A DNA stretch of 64,000 nt from Actinoplanes regularis (GTDB lineage Bacteria > Actinomycetota > Actinomycetes > Mycobacteriales > Micromonosporaceae), in contig NZ_FZNR01000015.1 in the NCBI RefSeq assembly GCF_900188005.1, forward strand, positions 62,001 through 126,000, given 5' to 3'. The position numbers and the translations under genes are program-made. Numbering within the stretch: position 1 is the stretch's first letter; every line of letters starts with the position of its first letter. Under the pieces are notes generated by a model. That model worked only from the letters and a program-made list of their open reading frames with translations. It ran no database searches and was not told the origin of the DNA. Shown here in pieces: positions 34,461 through 42,665 of this stretch.

Positions 34461-35053
34461 TGCCTCCTGACGACGCCTTACACGATCGACTGGTGCGCGT
34501 CGGGGCCGAGTTGTTGCGCACCGAAGCGCCGGGCGCTCTCTCACTACGTGAGATTGCCCGCCGCGCCGGCGTCTCCCACGGCGCTCCGCGCCGCTACTTC
34601 CCGACCCACCTGTCGCTGCTCTCCGCCATCGCCAGGTCCGGCTTCGCCGACCTCTCCGCCGAGGTGGAGGCGGCGCTGCGGGCCGCCGGGCCGGCTCCGC
34701 GCGCGCGGATCACCGTGCTGGCCCGGGTCTACGTACGATTCGCGGCCGCCAACCGCGGCATGTTCGAGCTGATGTTCCGCCACGACATCCTGCAGAGCGG
34801 TGGCCGGCTGGGACTGCGCGACGCGTCCGTCCCCCTCTTCCACCTCCTGGTCGAGCTGGTCACCGCCGCCCGCCCCGACCCGGGCCCGCCCGCCGAGATC
34901 ACCGCGGGCGCCATCTGGGCCGCCCTGCACGGAACCGCGGAGCTCTGGAACTGGGGATCGCTGACCCTCGCCGCCGGAGCCGCGGACCCGGCGCCGTTCA
35001 TCGACGCGATCCTCGCCGCCCATCTCGGGCCCGACCCGGAAGGCCAGCCGTGA
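34460..35053 (+). CDS. TetR-family regulator
   Basis: 197 residues from the ATG at 34460, inside the second operator; probably leaderless. Helix-turn-helix at about 10-55 (RVGAELLRTEAPGALSLREIARRAGVSHGAPRRYFPTH-type segment), WHG-type C-terminal domain with FAAANRGMFELMF and WAALHGTAELW. The stop overlaps plsC (GTGA), so the regulator and acyltransferase are co-translated. It may respond to an acyl-CoA or lipid ligand (inference from the neighbour). Confidence 0.9.
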   Translation: MPPDDALHDRLVRVGAELLRTEAPGALSLREIARRAGVSHGAPRRYFPTHLSLLSAIARSGFADLSAEVEAALRAAGPAPRARITVLARVYVRFAAANRGMFELMFRHDILQSGGRLGLRDASVPLFHLLVELVTAARPDPGPPAEITAGAIWAALHGTAELWNWGSLTLAAGAADPAPFIDAILAAHLGPDPEGQP

Positions 35054-35703
35054 CCCGGATGCCACCCCTCTACGCCGCCGCCCATCGCACCCTCGGCGGC
35101 CTGCTGCGCGGCCTCTGGCCGACCACCGTGACCGGGCTGGAGAACCTGCCCGCCGACTCCGGCGCGATCCTGTGCGCCAACCATCACGCCATCGCCGACC
35201 AGCTCTTCCTCGGCGTGAACACCCCACGGCACATCGCCTTCTGGGCCAAGGCGGAGTATTTCCGCTCCTCCGGCCTGACCCGGCGGGTGGTGACCGGCAT
35301 GGGCGCCATTCCGGTCGACCGCGCCGGTGGCCGGGCCGTCCTGGCCGCCTTCGACGCGGCGGTACCGATCCTGCGCGGCGGGGGTCTGGTCGCGGTCTTC
35401 CCCGAGGGCACCCGGTCGCCCGACGGGCGGCTCTACCGGGGCCGGACCGGGGCCGTCCGGCTCGCCGCCCAGGCCGGCGTTCCCATCGTTCCGGTGGGGC
35501 TGCGGGGCACCGATCAAATCCGGCCGGCCGGTCGCCGTCTTCCCCGGCGGCACGCGGTGTCGCTGACCTTCGGCCCGGCCCTGCCGGTCGAGGTCGGATC
35601 GGCGGCGGACGCCCGCCGGCTCACCGACGAGCTGATCGCGCGGATCCAGGCCCTCACCGGCCAGGAGTACGTCCCGTCCTACGCACCCGCCCGAGTGGGC
35701 TGA
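35050..35703 (+). CDS. 1-acyl-sn-glycerol-3-phosphate acyltransferase family protein
   Basis: 217-residue PlsC-like acyltransferase of membrane phospholipid synthesis. H-x4-D motif in CANHHAIADQLF (His near 41), second motif GAIPVDRAGGRA, third FPEGTRSPDGRL, fourth VPIVPVGLRG. GTG start overlaps the TetR stop. Its stop is only 2 nt from that of the convergent GGDEF gene, with no terminator between. Confidence 0.9.
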   Translation: MTRMPPLYAAAHRTLGGLLRGLWPTTVTGLENLPADSGAILCANHHAIADQLFLGVNTPRHIAFWAKAEYFRSSGLTRRVVTGMGAIPVDRAGGRAVLAAFDAAVPILRGGGLVAVFPEGTRSPDGRLYRGRTGAVRLAAQAGVPIVPVGLRGTDQIRPAGRRLPRRHAVSLTFGPALPVEVGSAADARRLTDELIARIQALTGQEYVPSYAPARVG

Positions 35704-35705
35704 CG

Positions 35706-36710
35706 CTAGCTCTCCGCCTCGCGGCGGCGGTCGATGGCGACGTAGGAGCCTGGCTGCGACTTCGCGACCTTCTTCATCTCGGAGGCGACCGCGATCACCG
35801 TCCGCGGGTCGTTGAACTGACGGCCCCCGGCGGTCGCCTGCGCGACCCCGATCGAGAGGGTGACCAGAGCGGCCCGCTGCTTGCCGCCGCGCCGATCCGG
35901 AACCTCGATGTAGCCGCGCCGGGCGTCCTTCTGGTCATAGAGCCGGTCGGCGGCCGACTCGAAGTCGGTGACCATGCTCTTGGTCAGCGGCAACACCTGA
36001 TCGGGGTGGCAGATGAACACGAAGTCGTCGCCGCCGATGTGGCCGAGGAAGATCGACGGTTTCCCGGTCGACGCGCTGGCCCGCTGCAGGCTGCGCGCCA
36101 TCGCGATGATGAACTCGTCGCCGCGGTCGAAGCCGTACACGTCATTGACGCTCTTGAACCTGTCGATGTCGATGTAACCGACCGAGTAGTCGCCGCCGGC
36201 CCGCATCCGGTCATTGATCTCCCGGCGCACCCGGGCGTTGCCGGGCAGACCGGTCAGCGGGGAGACCTCGCGGAACTCCTTGTTGCGGCGCAACGTCGTC
36301 GACACCCGGGCGATCAGCTCCGCGGTGTCGAACGGCTTCGTGAGGTAGTCGTCGGCGCCGGTGGTCAGCCCCACCACCTTGTCGACGGTCATGCTCTTGG
36401 CGGTCAGCATGATCACCGGGAGCGCCGAGGTCAGCGGATCGGCCCGGAGCGCCTGGATCAGCTCGACCCCGTCCATCCGCGGCATCATCCAGTCGACGAT
36501 CGCCAGGTCCGGCCGGTGCGTCTCCATGATGTCGAGCGCTTCCTGCCCGTCCCGCGCGCTGACCACGTCGAAGCCGTGCACCTTGAGGTTGAACTCGACG
36601 AAACTCGCGATGTCCTGATCGTCGTCGACGACCAGGATCAGGTCGGGTCGTTGCTCCTCGGCGTCGAGCCCGAGGTCGTCGACCACGGGCCCCGGCTCGG
36701 CGGTACTCAC
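35706..36710 (-). CDS. Response regulator with GGDEF domain (putative diguanylate cyclase)
   Basis: 334 residues. REC domain (about 20-145): acidic pocket VVDDDQD, phospho-acceptor Asp in AIVDWMMPRMDG, and Lys in YLTKPFDTAEL. GGDEF domain (about 155-330): SPLTGLPG, YIDIDRFKSVNDVYGFDRGD, and signature GGDDF instead of GG(D/E)EF. No RxxD inhibitory site precedes it. It would make c-di-GMP when phosphorylated if the Asp substitution is tolerated. GTG start 1 nt after the rpe stop. No sensor kinase is adjacent. Confidence 0.88.
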   Translation of the reverse strand: MSTAEPGPVVDDLGLDAEEQRPDLILVVDDDQDIASFVEFNLKVHGFDVVSARDGQEALDIMETHRPDLAIVDWMMPRMDGVELIQALRADPLTSALPVIMLTAKSMTVDKVVGLTTGADDYLTKPFDTAELIARVSTTLRRNKEFREVSPLTGLPGNARVRREINDRMRAGGDYSVGYIDIDRFKSVNDVYGFDRGDEFIIAMARSLQRASASTGKPSIFLGHIGGDDFVFICHPDQVLPLTKSMVTDFESAADRLYDQKDARRGYIEVPDRRGGKQRAALVTLSIGVAQATAGGRQFNDPRTVIAVASEMKKVAKSQPGSYVAIDRRREAES

Positions 36711-36711
36711 A

Positions 36712-37407
36712 TCAGATTCCCATGTGCTTGGCGGCCTGTGCCCGAAGCTTACGCACCGCCTCAGCCGGATCGGCAGCCCCATAGACCGCGGTGCCCGCCA
36801 CGAACGCGTCCGCGCCCGCCTCGGCGGCCTGCTCGATGGTGTCCGCCGCGATGCCGCCGTCCACCTCGATGCGGACCTCGAGGCCACCGACCTCGACGCG
36901 GCGCCGCACGTCACGCACCTTGTCGAGCATCTCGGGCAGGAACTTCTGCCCACCGAACCCGGCCTTGATCGTCATGATCAGCACGGTGTCCAGATAGGGC
37001 AACAACTCCAGGTACGGCTCGACGGGGGTGTCGCGGTCGATCGCCAGCCCCGCCTTGGCCCCCGCCGCGCGCAGCGTCTTGGCCAGCGCCACCGGGTCGT
37101 CACAGGCCTCGGCGTGGAACGTCACGTTGTACGCCCCCGCCTCGGCGTAGGCCGGTGCCCAGCGCGCCGGGTCGTTGATCATCAGGTGCACATCGAACGG
37201 GATCTTGGTGGCCTTGCGCAGGCTCTGCACCACCGGGAGGCCGATCGTCAGGTTGGGCACGAAATGGTTGTCCATGACATCCACGTGTGCCCAGTCGGCC
37301 GCCCCCTCGATGGCGTGCACTTCCTCGGCGAGGCGCGAGAAGTCGGAGGCCAGGATGCTCGGCGCGATGATCGGTGAAGGCGTCACCGATGCAGTGTATG
37401 ACCTCAC
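36712..37407 (-). CDS. rpe: Ribulose-phosphate 3-epimerase Rpe
   Basis: 231 residues, TIM barrel of the pentose phosphate pathway. IAPSILASDFSRLAEEV, HVDVMDNHFVPNLTIG, DVHLMINDP, FGGQKFLPEMLDKVRDVR and EVDGGIAADT hold the metal and catalytic residues. GTG at 37407 is chosen for GGGAGG 6 nt upstream. Lies 33 bp after rsmB. Confidence 0.95.
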   Translation of the reverse strand: MRSYTASVTPSPIIAPSILASDFSRLAEEVHAIEGAADWAHVDVMDNHFVPNLTIGLPVVQSLRKATKIPFDVHLMINDPARWAPAYAEAGAYNVTFHAEACDDPVALAKTLRAAGAKAGLAIDRDTPVEPYLELLPYLDTVLIMTIKAGFGGQKFLPEMLDKVRDVRRRVEVGGLEVRIEVDGGIAADTIEQAAEAGADAFVAGTAVYGAADPAEAVRKLRAQAAKHMGI

Positions 37408-37440
37408 GCCGAGCCTCCCGACCGCCCTGTGGACAACCCG

Positions 37441-38910
37441 TCAGCTGGTGCGGCGCAGGACCGCGAGGAACATCGCGTCGGTCCCGTGCCGGTGCGGCCA
37501 CAGCTGCACCGTCGGGCCCGCGCCCAGCCCCGGCATGCCCGGCGGCAGCAGCGGACGCGCGTCCACGAAATCCACCTCGACGCCGCTGCGCCGGGCGCCC
37601 TCGCTCACCGTCACCTGGGTCTCGACCATGTGCGGGGAACACGTCACATACGCCACCACGCCGCCCGGACGGACCGCCCGCAGCGCCGCCACCAGCAGCT
37701 CCCGCTGCAGCTTGGTGAGCGGCGGCAGGTCGGCCGGCTGCCGGCGCCAGCGCGACTCGGGCCGGCGCCGCAGCGAACCCAGCCCGGTGCACGGCGCGTC
37801 CACCAGCACCCGGTCGAACGACTCCTCGGGCAGGTCCGGGTCGCGGCCCACCGAGCGCCCGTCCAGCGGGAAGACCGTCACCGGCATGCCCTCGGTGGCC
37901 TGCTCGACCAGGCGGGCCCGGTGCTCGGCCACCTCGACCGCGGTCACCTCGGCACCCCGGCCGGCGGCGATCGCACCGATCAGGCCGGTCTTGCCGCCCG
38001 GCCCGGCGCAGAGGTCCAGCCAGCGGGTGTCGCGGCCCTCGATCGGGGCGGCCAGCAGCGCCGCCGCGACCAGCTGGGAGCCCTCGTCCTGGACGTGCGC
38101 GCGACCGGTCCGGATGGCGGCCAGGTCACGCGGCGCACCCCCGTGCAGATACACCGCGTACGGCGAGAACGCCCCGGGCACCCCGTTCACCTCGTCGGCC
38201 AGGTCGATCGCGTCGGACCGCCCCGGACGGGCGCACAGGTGCACGGCCGGCGGCTGGTTGTCCTCGATCAGCAGCCGGGCGGTCTCCTCCAGATCGCCGC
38301 CGAGCGCCTCGGCGAACGACCGGACGATCCACTGCGGATGATGATGCTGCACCGCGAGGCTGGCGATCGGGTCGTCCTCGTACTTCGGGGTGACCTTCTC
38401 CAGCCAGGCGTCCAGCGGAGTCTCGGAGATGGTGCGCATCACCGCGTTGGCGAACCCGGAGGCCGCCGGTGCCACCGAGCGCACCAGGTCGACGGTCTGG
38501 TTGACCGCGGCGTGCGACGGCACCCGGGTGTAGAGCAGCTGATAGGCGCCGAGCCGCAGGGCGTCCCGGGCCGGCGGGTCGATCCGGGCCACGTCCCGGC
38601 CGGCGGCCGAGGCGACGATCAGGTCGAGGGTGCCGAGAGCACGCAGCGTGCCGTAGGTCAGTTCGGTGGCGAACGCCGCGTCCCGCCCGTGCAGGCCCAT
38701 CTCGCTGAGGATGTCGGAGAGGACCAGGTTCCCGTACGCGTCGTCACGGTGCACGGCGGCGATCGCCTCGTACGCCGCCTGCCGCGCCGGGTCCGACGGC
38801 GGCCGACCGGCCCGCGGCGCCCGCCCGCTGCGATCGTCACGCGAATGTCCCGGCCCGGCCGGCCGCCGTGGGCCGGCGCTGTGCGGCCGTGAAGCCCTGT
38901 GTTCCGTCAC
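37441..38910 (-). CDS. rsmB: 16S rRNA m5C967 methyltransferase RsmB
   Basis: 489 residues. A disordered basic N-terminus (about 1-40), a NusB-like RNA-binding domain (about 42-165) and a Rossmann methyltransferase domain (about 190-489) with LDLCAGPGGKTGLI, DAPCTGLGSLRRRPE and TCSPHMVETQ; the two Cys residues are the expected catalytic pair. GTG start has GAAGGAG 6 nt upstream and overlaps the stop of a bridging mini-ORF. Confidence 0.93.
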   Translation of the reverse strand: MTEHRASRPHSAGPRRPAGPGHSRDDRSGRAPRAGRPPSDPARQAAYEAIAAVHRDDAYGNLVLSDILSEMGLHGRDAAFATELTYGTLRALGTLDLIVASAAGRDVARIDPPARDALRLGAYQLLYTRVPSHAAVNQTVDLVRSVAPAASGFANAVMRTISETPLDAWLEKVTPKYEDDPIASLAVQHHHPQWIVRSFAEALGGDLEETARLLIEDNQPPAVHLCARPGRSDAIDLADEVNGVPGAFSPYAVYLHGGAPRDLAAIRTGRAHVQDEGSQLVAAALLAAPIEGRDTRWLDLCAGPGGKTGLIGAIAAGRGAEVTAVEVAEHRARLVEQATEGMPVTVFPLDGRSVGRDPDLPEESFDRVLVDAPCTGLGSLRRRPESRWRRQPADLPPLTKLQRELLVAALRAVRPGGVVAYVTCSPHMVETQVTVSEGARRSGVEVDFVDARPLLPPGMPGLGAGPTVQLWPHRHGTDAMFLAVLRRTS

Positions 38911-38969
38911 TTCGGGTCTCCTTCGGCGTGCTCTCCTGGCCCTTGCTTCGCTGCGGTGCAGTCGATCAC
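38907..38969 (-). CDS. Possible 20-codon bridging mini-ORF between fmt and rsmB
   Basis: A GTG at 38969 overlaps the fmt stop (GTGA); the frame encodes VIDCTAAKQGPGEHAEGDPK and its TGA overlaps the rsmB GTG (GTGA). It has the same length (63 nt with stop) and geometry as the argB-argD mini-ORF but no sequence similarity to it. The rsmB ribosome site lies in its last codons. Translation is inferred only. Confidence 0.35.
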   Translation of the reverse strand: MIDCTAAKQGPGEHAEGDPK

Positions 38970-39892
38970 GCGAGCTTTTCCCCTGCTTCGATACGCATAC
39001 CGCGCGCCCAGTCGGTCGCGGCCATCGGTTTCTTGCCCGCCGCGCGGACCTCGCCCAGCTGCACCGGGGTGGTGGCCGTGCCGGCCAGCACCTGGGTGCG
39101 CTCCACCCGCAGCTCGCCCGGCTCCAGGTGCGGCCCGTTGGCGATCGGCCGTACCGGAGCCAGCTTCAGCCGCTCGCCGCGCAGCGTGGTCCACGCGCCC
39201 GGCGCCGGGGTGCATGCCCGGATCCGCCGGTCCACCGCGAACGCCGGGTCGCTCCAGCGGATCCGCGCGTCGTCGGTGGTGACCTTCGGAGCCAGACTGA
39301 TCCCGTCCCGCGGCTGCGGGTGCGCCCGGGCGGTACCCGACTCGATCGCGTCGAGCACCGCGACGAGCAGCCCCGCGCCCTCGTGGGCGAGGCGCCCCAG
39401 CAGGTCGCCGGAGGTGTCGTTGAACCGGATCTGGTCGGTCACCGTGCCGTAGACCGGGCCGGTGTCCAGGCCCGCCTCGAGCTCGAAGACGCTGGCCCCG
39501 GTCACCTCGTCGCCGTGCAGCACGGCGTGCTGCACGGGCGCGGCGCCACGCCAGGCGGGCAGCAGCGAGAAGTGCAGGTTGATCCAGCCGAACTTGGGGA
39601 TCTCCAGGGCTGACGGCGGGACCAGCGCGCCGTACGCCACCACGGGCACACAGTCCGGCGCCAGATCGCGCAGCCGCTGCTGGAACTCGGGATCGCGGGG
39701 CTTCTCCGGGGTCAGCACCTCGATGCCGCGCTCGTCGGCCCACGCGCCGGCGGGCGAGCGGACCAGGTGACGGCCCCGGCCCGCGGGAGCGTCCGGCCGG
39801 GTGACCACGGCGAGCAGTTCGTGCCCGGACGCGGCGATCGCGTCCAGGCTGGGCAGCGCCACCTCGGGCGTGCCGGCGAAGACCAGTCGCAT
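38966..39892 (-). CDS. fmt: Methionyl-tRNA formyltransferase Fmt
   Basis: 308 residues. N-terminal formyltransferase domain: MRLVFAGTPEVALPSLDAI, GWINLHFSLLPAWRGAAPVQHAV with the catalytic N-H, and TGASVFELEAGLDTGPV with the essential Asp. C-terminal oligonucleotide-binding domain from about 205. Pairs with def 4 bp upstream: formylation and deformylation of initiator Met. Confidence 0.97.
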   Translation of the reverse strand: MRLVFAGTPEVALPSLDAIAASGHELLAVVTRPDAPAGRGRHLVRSPAGAWADERGIEVLTPEKPRDPEFQQRLRDLAPDCVPVVAYGALVPPSALEIPKFGWINLHFSLLPAWRGAAPVQHAVLHGDEVTGASVFELEAGLDTGPVYGTVTDQIRFNDTSGDLLGRLAHEGAGLLVAVLDAIESGTARAHPQPRDGISLAPKVTTDDARIRWSDPAFAVDRRIRACTPAPGAWTTLRGERLKLAPVRPIANGPHLEPGELRVERTQVLAGTATTPVQLGEVRAAGKKPMAATDWARGMRIEAGEKLA

Positions 39893-39896
39893 CAGG

Positions 39897-40454
39897 TCAC
39901 CGTCCCAGGCCGAAGACGCCCCGGCCGTGCGGGCTCTCCTTGATGGTGGGGGGCTTGGCCACGTCGTACCACTCGGCGGAGCGGATCTGCTTCATCGCCT
40001 CCTTGCGGGCGGCGGAGTCCAGCCGGTCCAGGAAGAGCACGCCGTCCAGGTGATCGGTCTCGTGCTGCACGCAGCGCGCCATCAGCCCGGTGCCGACCAG
40101 CTGGATCGGGTCACCGTGCTCGTTGAAACCGTTCGCCACCACGTTCTGCCGGCGCTTGGTGTCGATGTAGATGCCGGGGATGGAGAGGCAGCCCTCGGGG
40201 CCGTCCTGCTCCTCCTCGTCCGGGAACGACAGCACCGGGTTGACGATGTGCCCGACCACGTCGTCGACGTCGAAGGTGAACACGCGCAGGCCGACACCGA
40301 GCTGCGGGGCGGCCAGGCCGGCGCCGCCCTCGTCCAGCATCGTGTCGGTCAGGTCCTTCACCAGCTTGCGGAGTTCCTTGTCGAAGTCGACGACCGGGTC
40401 GGCCTCGGTGCGCAGAACCGGGTCGCCGAAGAGACGGATGGGCTGGACGGTCAC
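39897..40454 (-). CDS. def: Peptide deformylase Def
   Basis: 185 residues. Motif I GAGLAAPQLGV, motif II EGCLSIPG with the metal Cys, motif III CVQHETDHLDG with the two metal His. GTG start behind TTAGGAG. A 25-residue C-terminal tail beyond the core is common in actinobacterial PDFs. Confidence 0.97.
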   Translation of the reverse strand: MTVQPIRLFGDPVLRTEADPVVDFDKELRKLVKDLTDTMLDEGGAGLAAPQLGVGLRVFTFDVDDVVGHIVNPVLSFPDEEEQDGPEGCLSIPGIYIDTKRRQNVVANGFNEHGDPIQLVGTGLMARCVQHETDHLDGVLFLDRLDSAARKEAMKQIRSAEWYDVAKPPTIKESPHGRGVFGLGR

Positions 40455-40502
40455 TCGGCGGAACTCCTAAATCTTGGAAACGACTTGCCCCAGTCTACGG
40501 AC

Positions 40503-42542
40503 TTAGAAGAGCTCGGCCGGGTCCACCTGGATGCGTACCGCGACCGCCGCCTTACGCGCGCTGCGGACCCCGGCGGCCACGTGCAGGGCGTGTGCCAGCC
40601 CGGCGGCCCGGGACCGGGACACCCGCAGCAGCATCCGTTCCTGCTCCTCGCCGGCCGGCACCGGGCCGAGCTGCTCCGTGCCGTCCGGCAGGTCGGCGAT
40701 GGTCAGCAGCTCGGCGACGGCCGGCGCCGGGCCGGTGACACTGGCCATCCGGGCCGCCGGCGGGAAGCCGAGCTCGCGGCGTTCGGCCAGCTCACGGGCG
40801 GCGAACCAGCCCGGGTCCCAGCGCAGCAGGGCCTGCACCGGGGCCAGCGAGCCGTCCGCGACCACGATCACGCGGCCGCCCCGCGAACCGGGCCGGGCCA
40901 GCGCGGACGCGTTCAGCCAGCGCCGCATGGTCTCCTCGGCGGCCCGCAGGTCGGCGCGGCTGAGCAGCGCCCAGGTGTCCAGCAGGAGCACCGCGCCGTA
41001 GCCGTCGGCGGCGACCGGCTCGGCGCCCGGGGTGGCGACGACCATCGCCGGGCCGGCCGGCACCGTGTCCAAGATCTCGTCCCGGCCGGAGGTGCGCACC
41101 GGCACATTCGGGAACGCCCGGCCGAGCTCCTCGGCCGTGCGCCGGGCCCCGGTCACCGAGGCGCGCAGCCGCCGCTCGCCGCAGACCGGGCAGCTGTACG
41201 CCGGGAAGGAGCGCCCGCACCAGTGGCAGACCGGCACATCCCGGGCGCTGTGCAGGCCCAGCGGCCCGGAGCACTCCGGGCACCGCGCCGGGCTGCGGCA
41301 CTCGGCGCAGGCGACCGCCGGCAGGTAACCCCGCCGCGGGACCTGGACCAGGACCGGATGACCGGCCTCCAGCGCCTGCTTGGCCGTCAGCCACGCCAGG
41401 CTCGGCAGGCGGGCGGTCACCGCACCGGGATCCCGGGCCAGCTGCGGGTCGTCCCCGGTCGGCGAGATCGCCGGCTGGCGCCGCCGCAGCACGCCGCGCT
41501 CCGCGACGATCTCCCGGGCCCACCCGGTCTCCAGCAGGAGCTGCGCCTCCCCGGTACGCGCGAAGCCGCCGACCAGGGCCGCGCAGCCCGCCAGCTGGGC
41601 GCGGGTGAGCAACACGTCCCGGGCGTGCGGATAGGGCGAGCGCGGCTCGGCGTGCAGGTCGTCGCCGTCGTCCCAGATCACCACCAGACCCAGCTCGGCG
41701 GCCGGGGCCCAGATCGCCGCCCTGGTCCCGGCGACCACGGGGACCTGGTGCCGGCTGGCGGCGAGAAAGCGCCGGTACCGCTCGGCCGGGCCGAGCGCCG
41801 CGTTCAGCGCGACGTGCCGCCCCGGGCCGAGCACCTGGCCCAGGGCCCGGTCGACCCGCTCCAGGTCACGGGCGTCGGCGACGACGATCACGACGCCCCG
41901 GCCGCCGTCGACGGTCGCGGCGGCCGCCTCCGCGACCCGGACCGGCCAGTCCTCCCCCGGCAGCGCCGACCAGACGGCCCGGGCGGGTCGCCCTTCGGTC
42001 AGGGCCCGCAGGTAGGCCGGGCCCGCCGGATACGAATCCCAGCCGCCCGGCGCGGGCGCCCAGGGCCCCGGCGACGCCGCGTCATCATCCACCGCGTCGT
42101 TTCCCGCCGCATCGCTTCCCGGCTCGTCGGGTTCGGCGCTCGCCTGGTCCTTCGCGGCCTGGGCCTCCACGCGGGCGTGCCGCGGCGGCACCGCCAGGCG
42201 CAGCACGTCGGCGAGGCTCCCCGCATAACGATCCGCCACCGCCCGGGCCAGCCGGGCGACCTCCGGGTCGAGCACCCGCTCCGGGGAGACCACCTTCTCG
42301 AGGTAGGCCAGCTTCCCCTGGTGCTCGGAGGCCTCGGCCCGGGCGAGCAGGAACCCGCTCACCAGCTGCCCGGCGAACCGCACCTTGACCCGCACGCCCG
42401 GCTGCGCGGCCTCGTCCTCGGCGTCGGCGACCAGGTAGTCGAACGGCCGGTCCAGGTGCGGCAGCTGCACGTCGACGCAGACCCGGGCCACCGGCAGACG
42501 CTCCGCCGGCTCCCGATCCGCTCGCACACCCTTGGTCGCCAT
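40503..42542 (-). CDS. priA: PriA-like primosomal protein N' lacking helicase motifs
   Basis: 679 residues. The N-terminal 3'-DNA-binding domain (VCVDVQLPHLDRPFDYLV, GVRVKVRFAGQLVSGFLL) and the zinc cysteines (CAECRSPARCPECS, CHWCGRSFPAYSCPVCG) are intact. The ATPase motifs are not: the Walker A site reads ALPGEDWP and the DEEH site IWDDGDDL. An acidic, Ala/Pro-rich insert lies at about 130-165. Such degenerate PriA proteins are typical of actinobacteria and may load DnaB without unwinding DNA. Confidence 0.9.
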   Translation of the reverse strand: MATKGVRADREPAERLPVARVCVDVQLPHLDRPFDYLVADAEDEAAQPGVRVKVRFAGQLVSGFLLARAEASEHQGKLAYLEKVVSPERVLDPEVARLARAVADRYAGSLADVLRLAVPPRHARVEAQAAKDQASAEPDEPGSDAAGNDAVDDDAASPGPWAPAPGGWDSYPAGPAYLRALTEGRPARAVWSALPGEDWPVRVAEAAAATVDGGRGVVIVVADARDLERVDRALGQVLGPGRHVALNAALGPAERYRRFLAASRHQVPVVAGTRAAIWAPAAELGLVVIWDDGDDLHAEPRSPYPHARDVLLTRAQLAGCAALVGGFARTGEAQLLLETGWAREIVAERGVLRRRQPAISPTGDDPQLARDPGAVTARLPSLAWLTAKQALEAGHPVLVQVPRRGYLPAVACAECRSPARCPECSGPLGLHSARDVPVCHWCGRSFPAYSCPVCGERRLRASVTGARRTAEELGRAFPNVPVRTSGRDEILDTVPAGPAMVVATPGAEPVAADGYGAVLLLDTWALLSRADLRAAEETMRRWLNASALARPGSRGGRVIVVADGSLAPVQALLRWDPGWFAARELAERRELGFPPAARMASVTGPAPAVAELLTIADLPDGTEQLGPVPAGEEQERMLLRVSRSRAAGLAHALHVAAGVRSARKAAVAVRIQVDPAELF

Positions 42543-42589
42543 CGCCGAACATTCTGCCCGGACCCCCTGACACTTCCGGGCGCACCGGG

Positions 42590-42665
42590 TCAGCGGGCCG
42601 GGCAGCTCACCATCCGGGTCCGCCGGATCAGTGGGCCAGGCAGCTCACCGTCTGGCTCTGCAGAT
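42590..42665. repeat. Tandem duplication of the histidine-phosphatase 3' end
   Basis: 42590-42627 repeats 42628-42665: TCAG(C/T)GGGCC(G/A)GGCAGCTCACC and diverging after about 25 bp. The gene copy ends VSCLAH-stop; the downstream copy would read VSCPAR-stop. Same arrangement as at the pheT 3' end. Confidence 0.65.
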
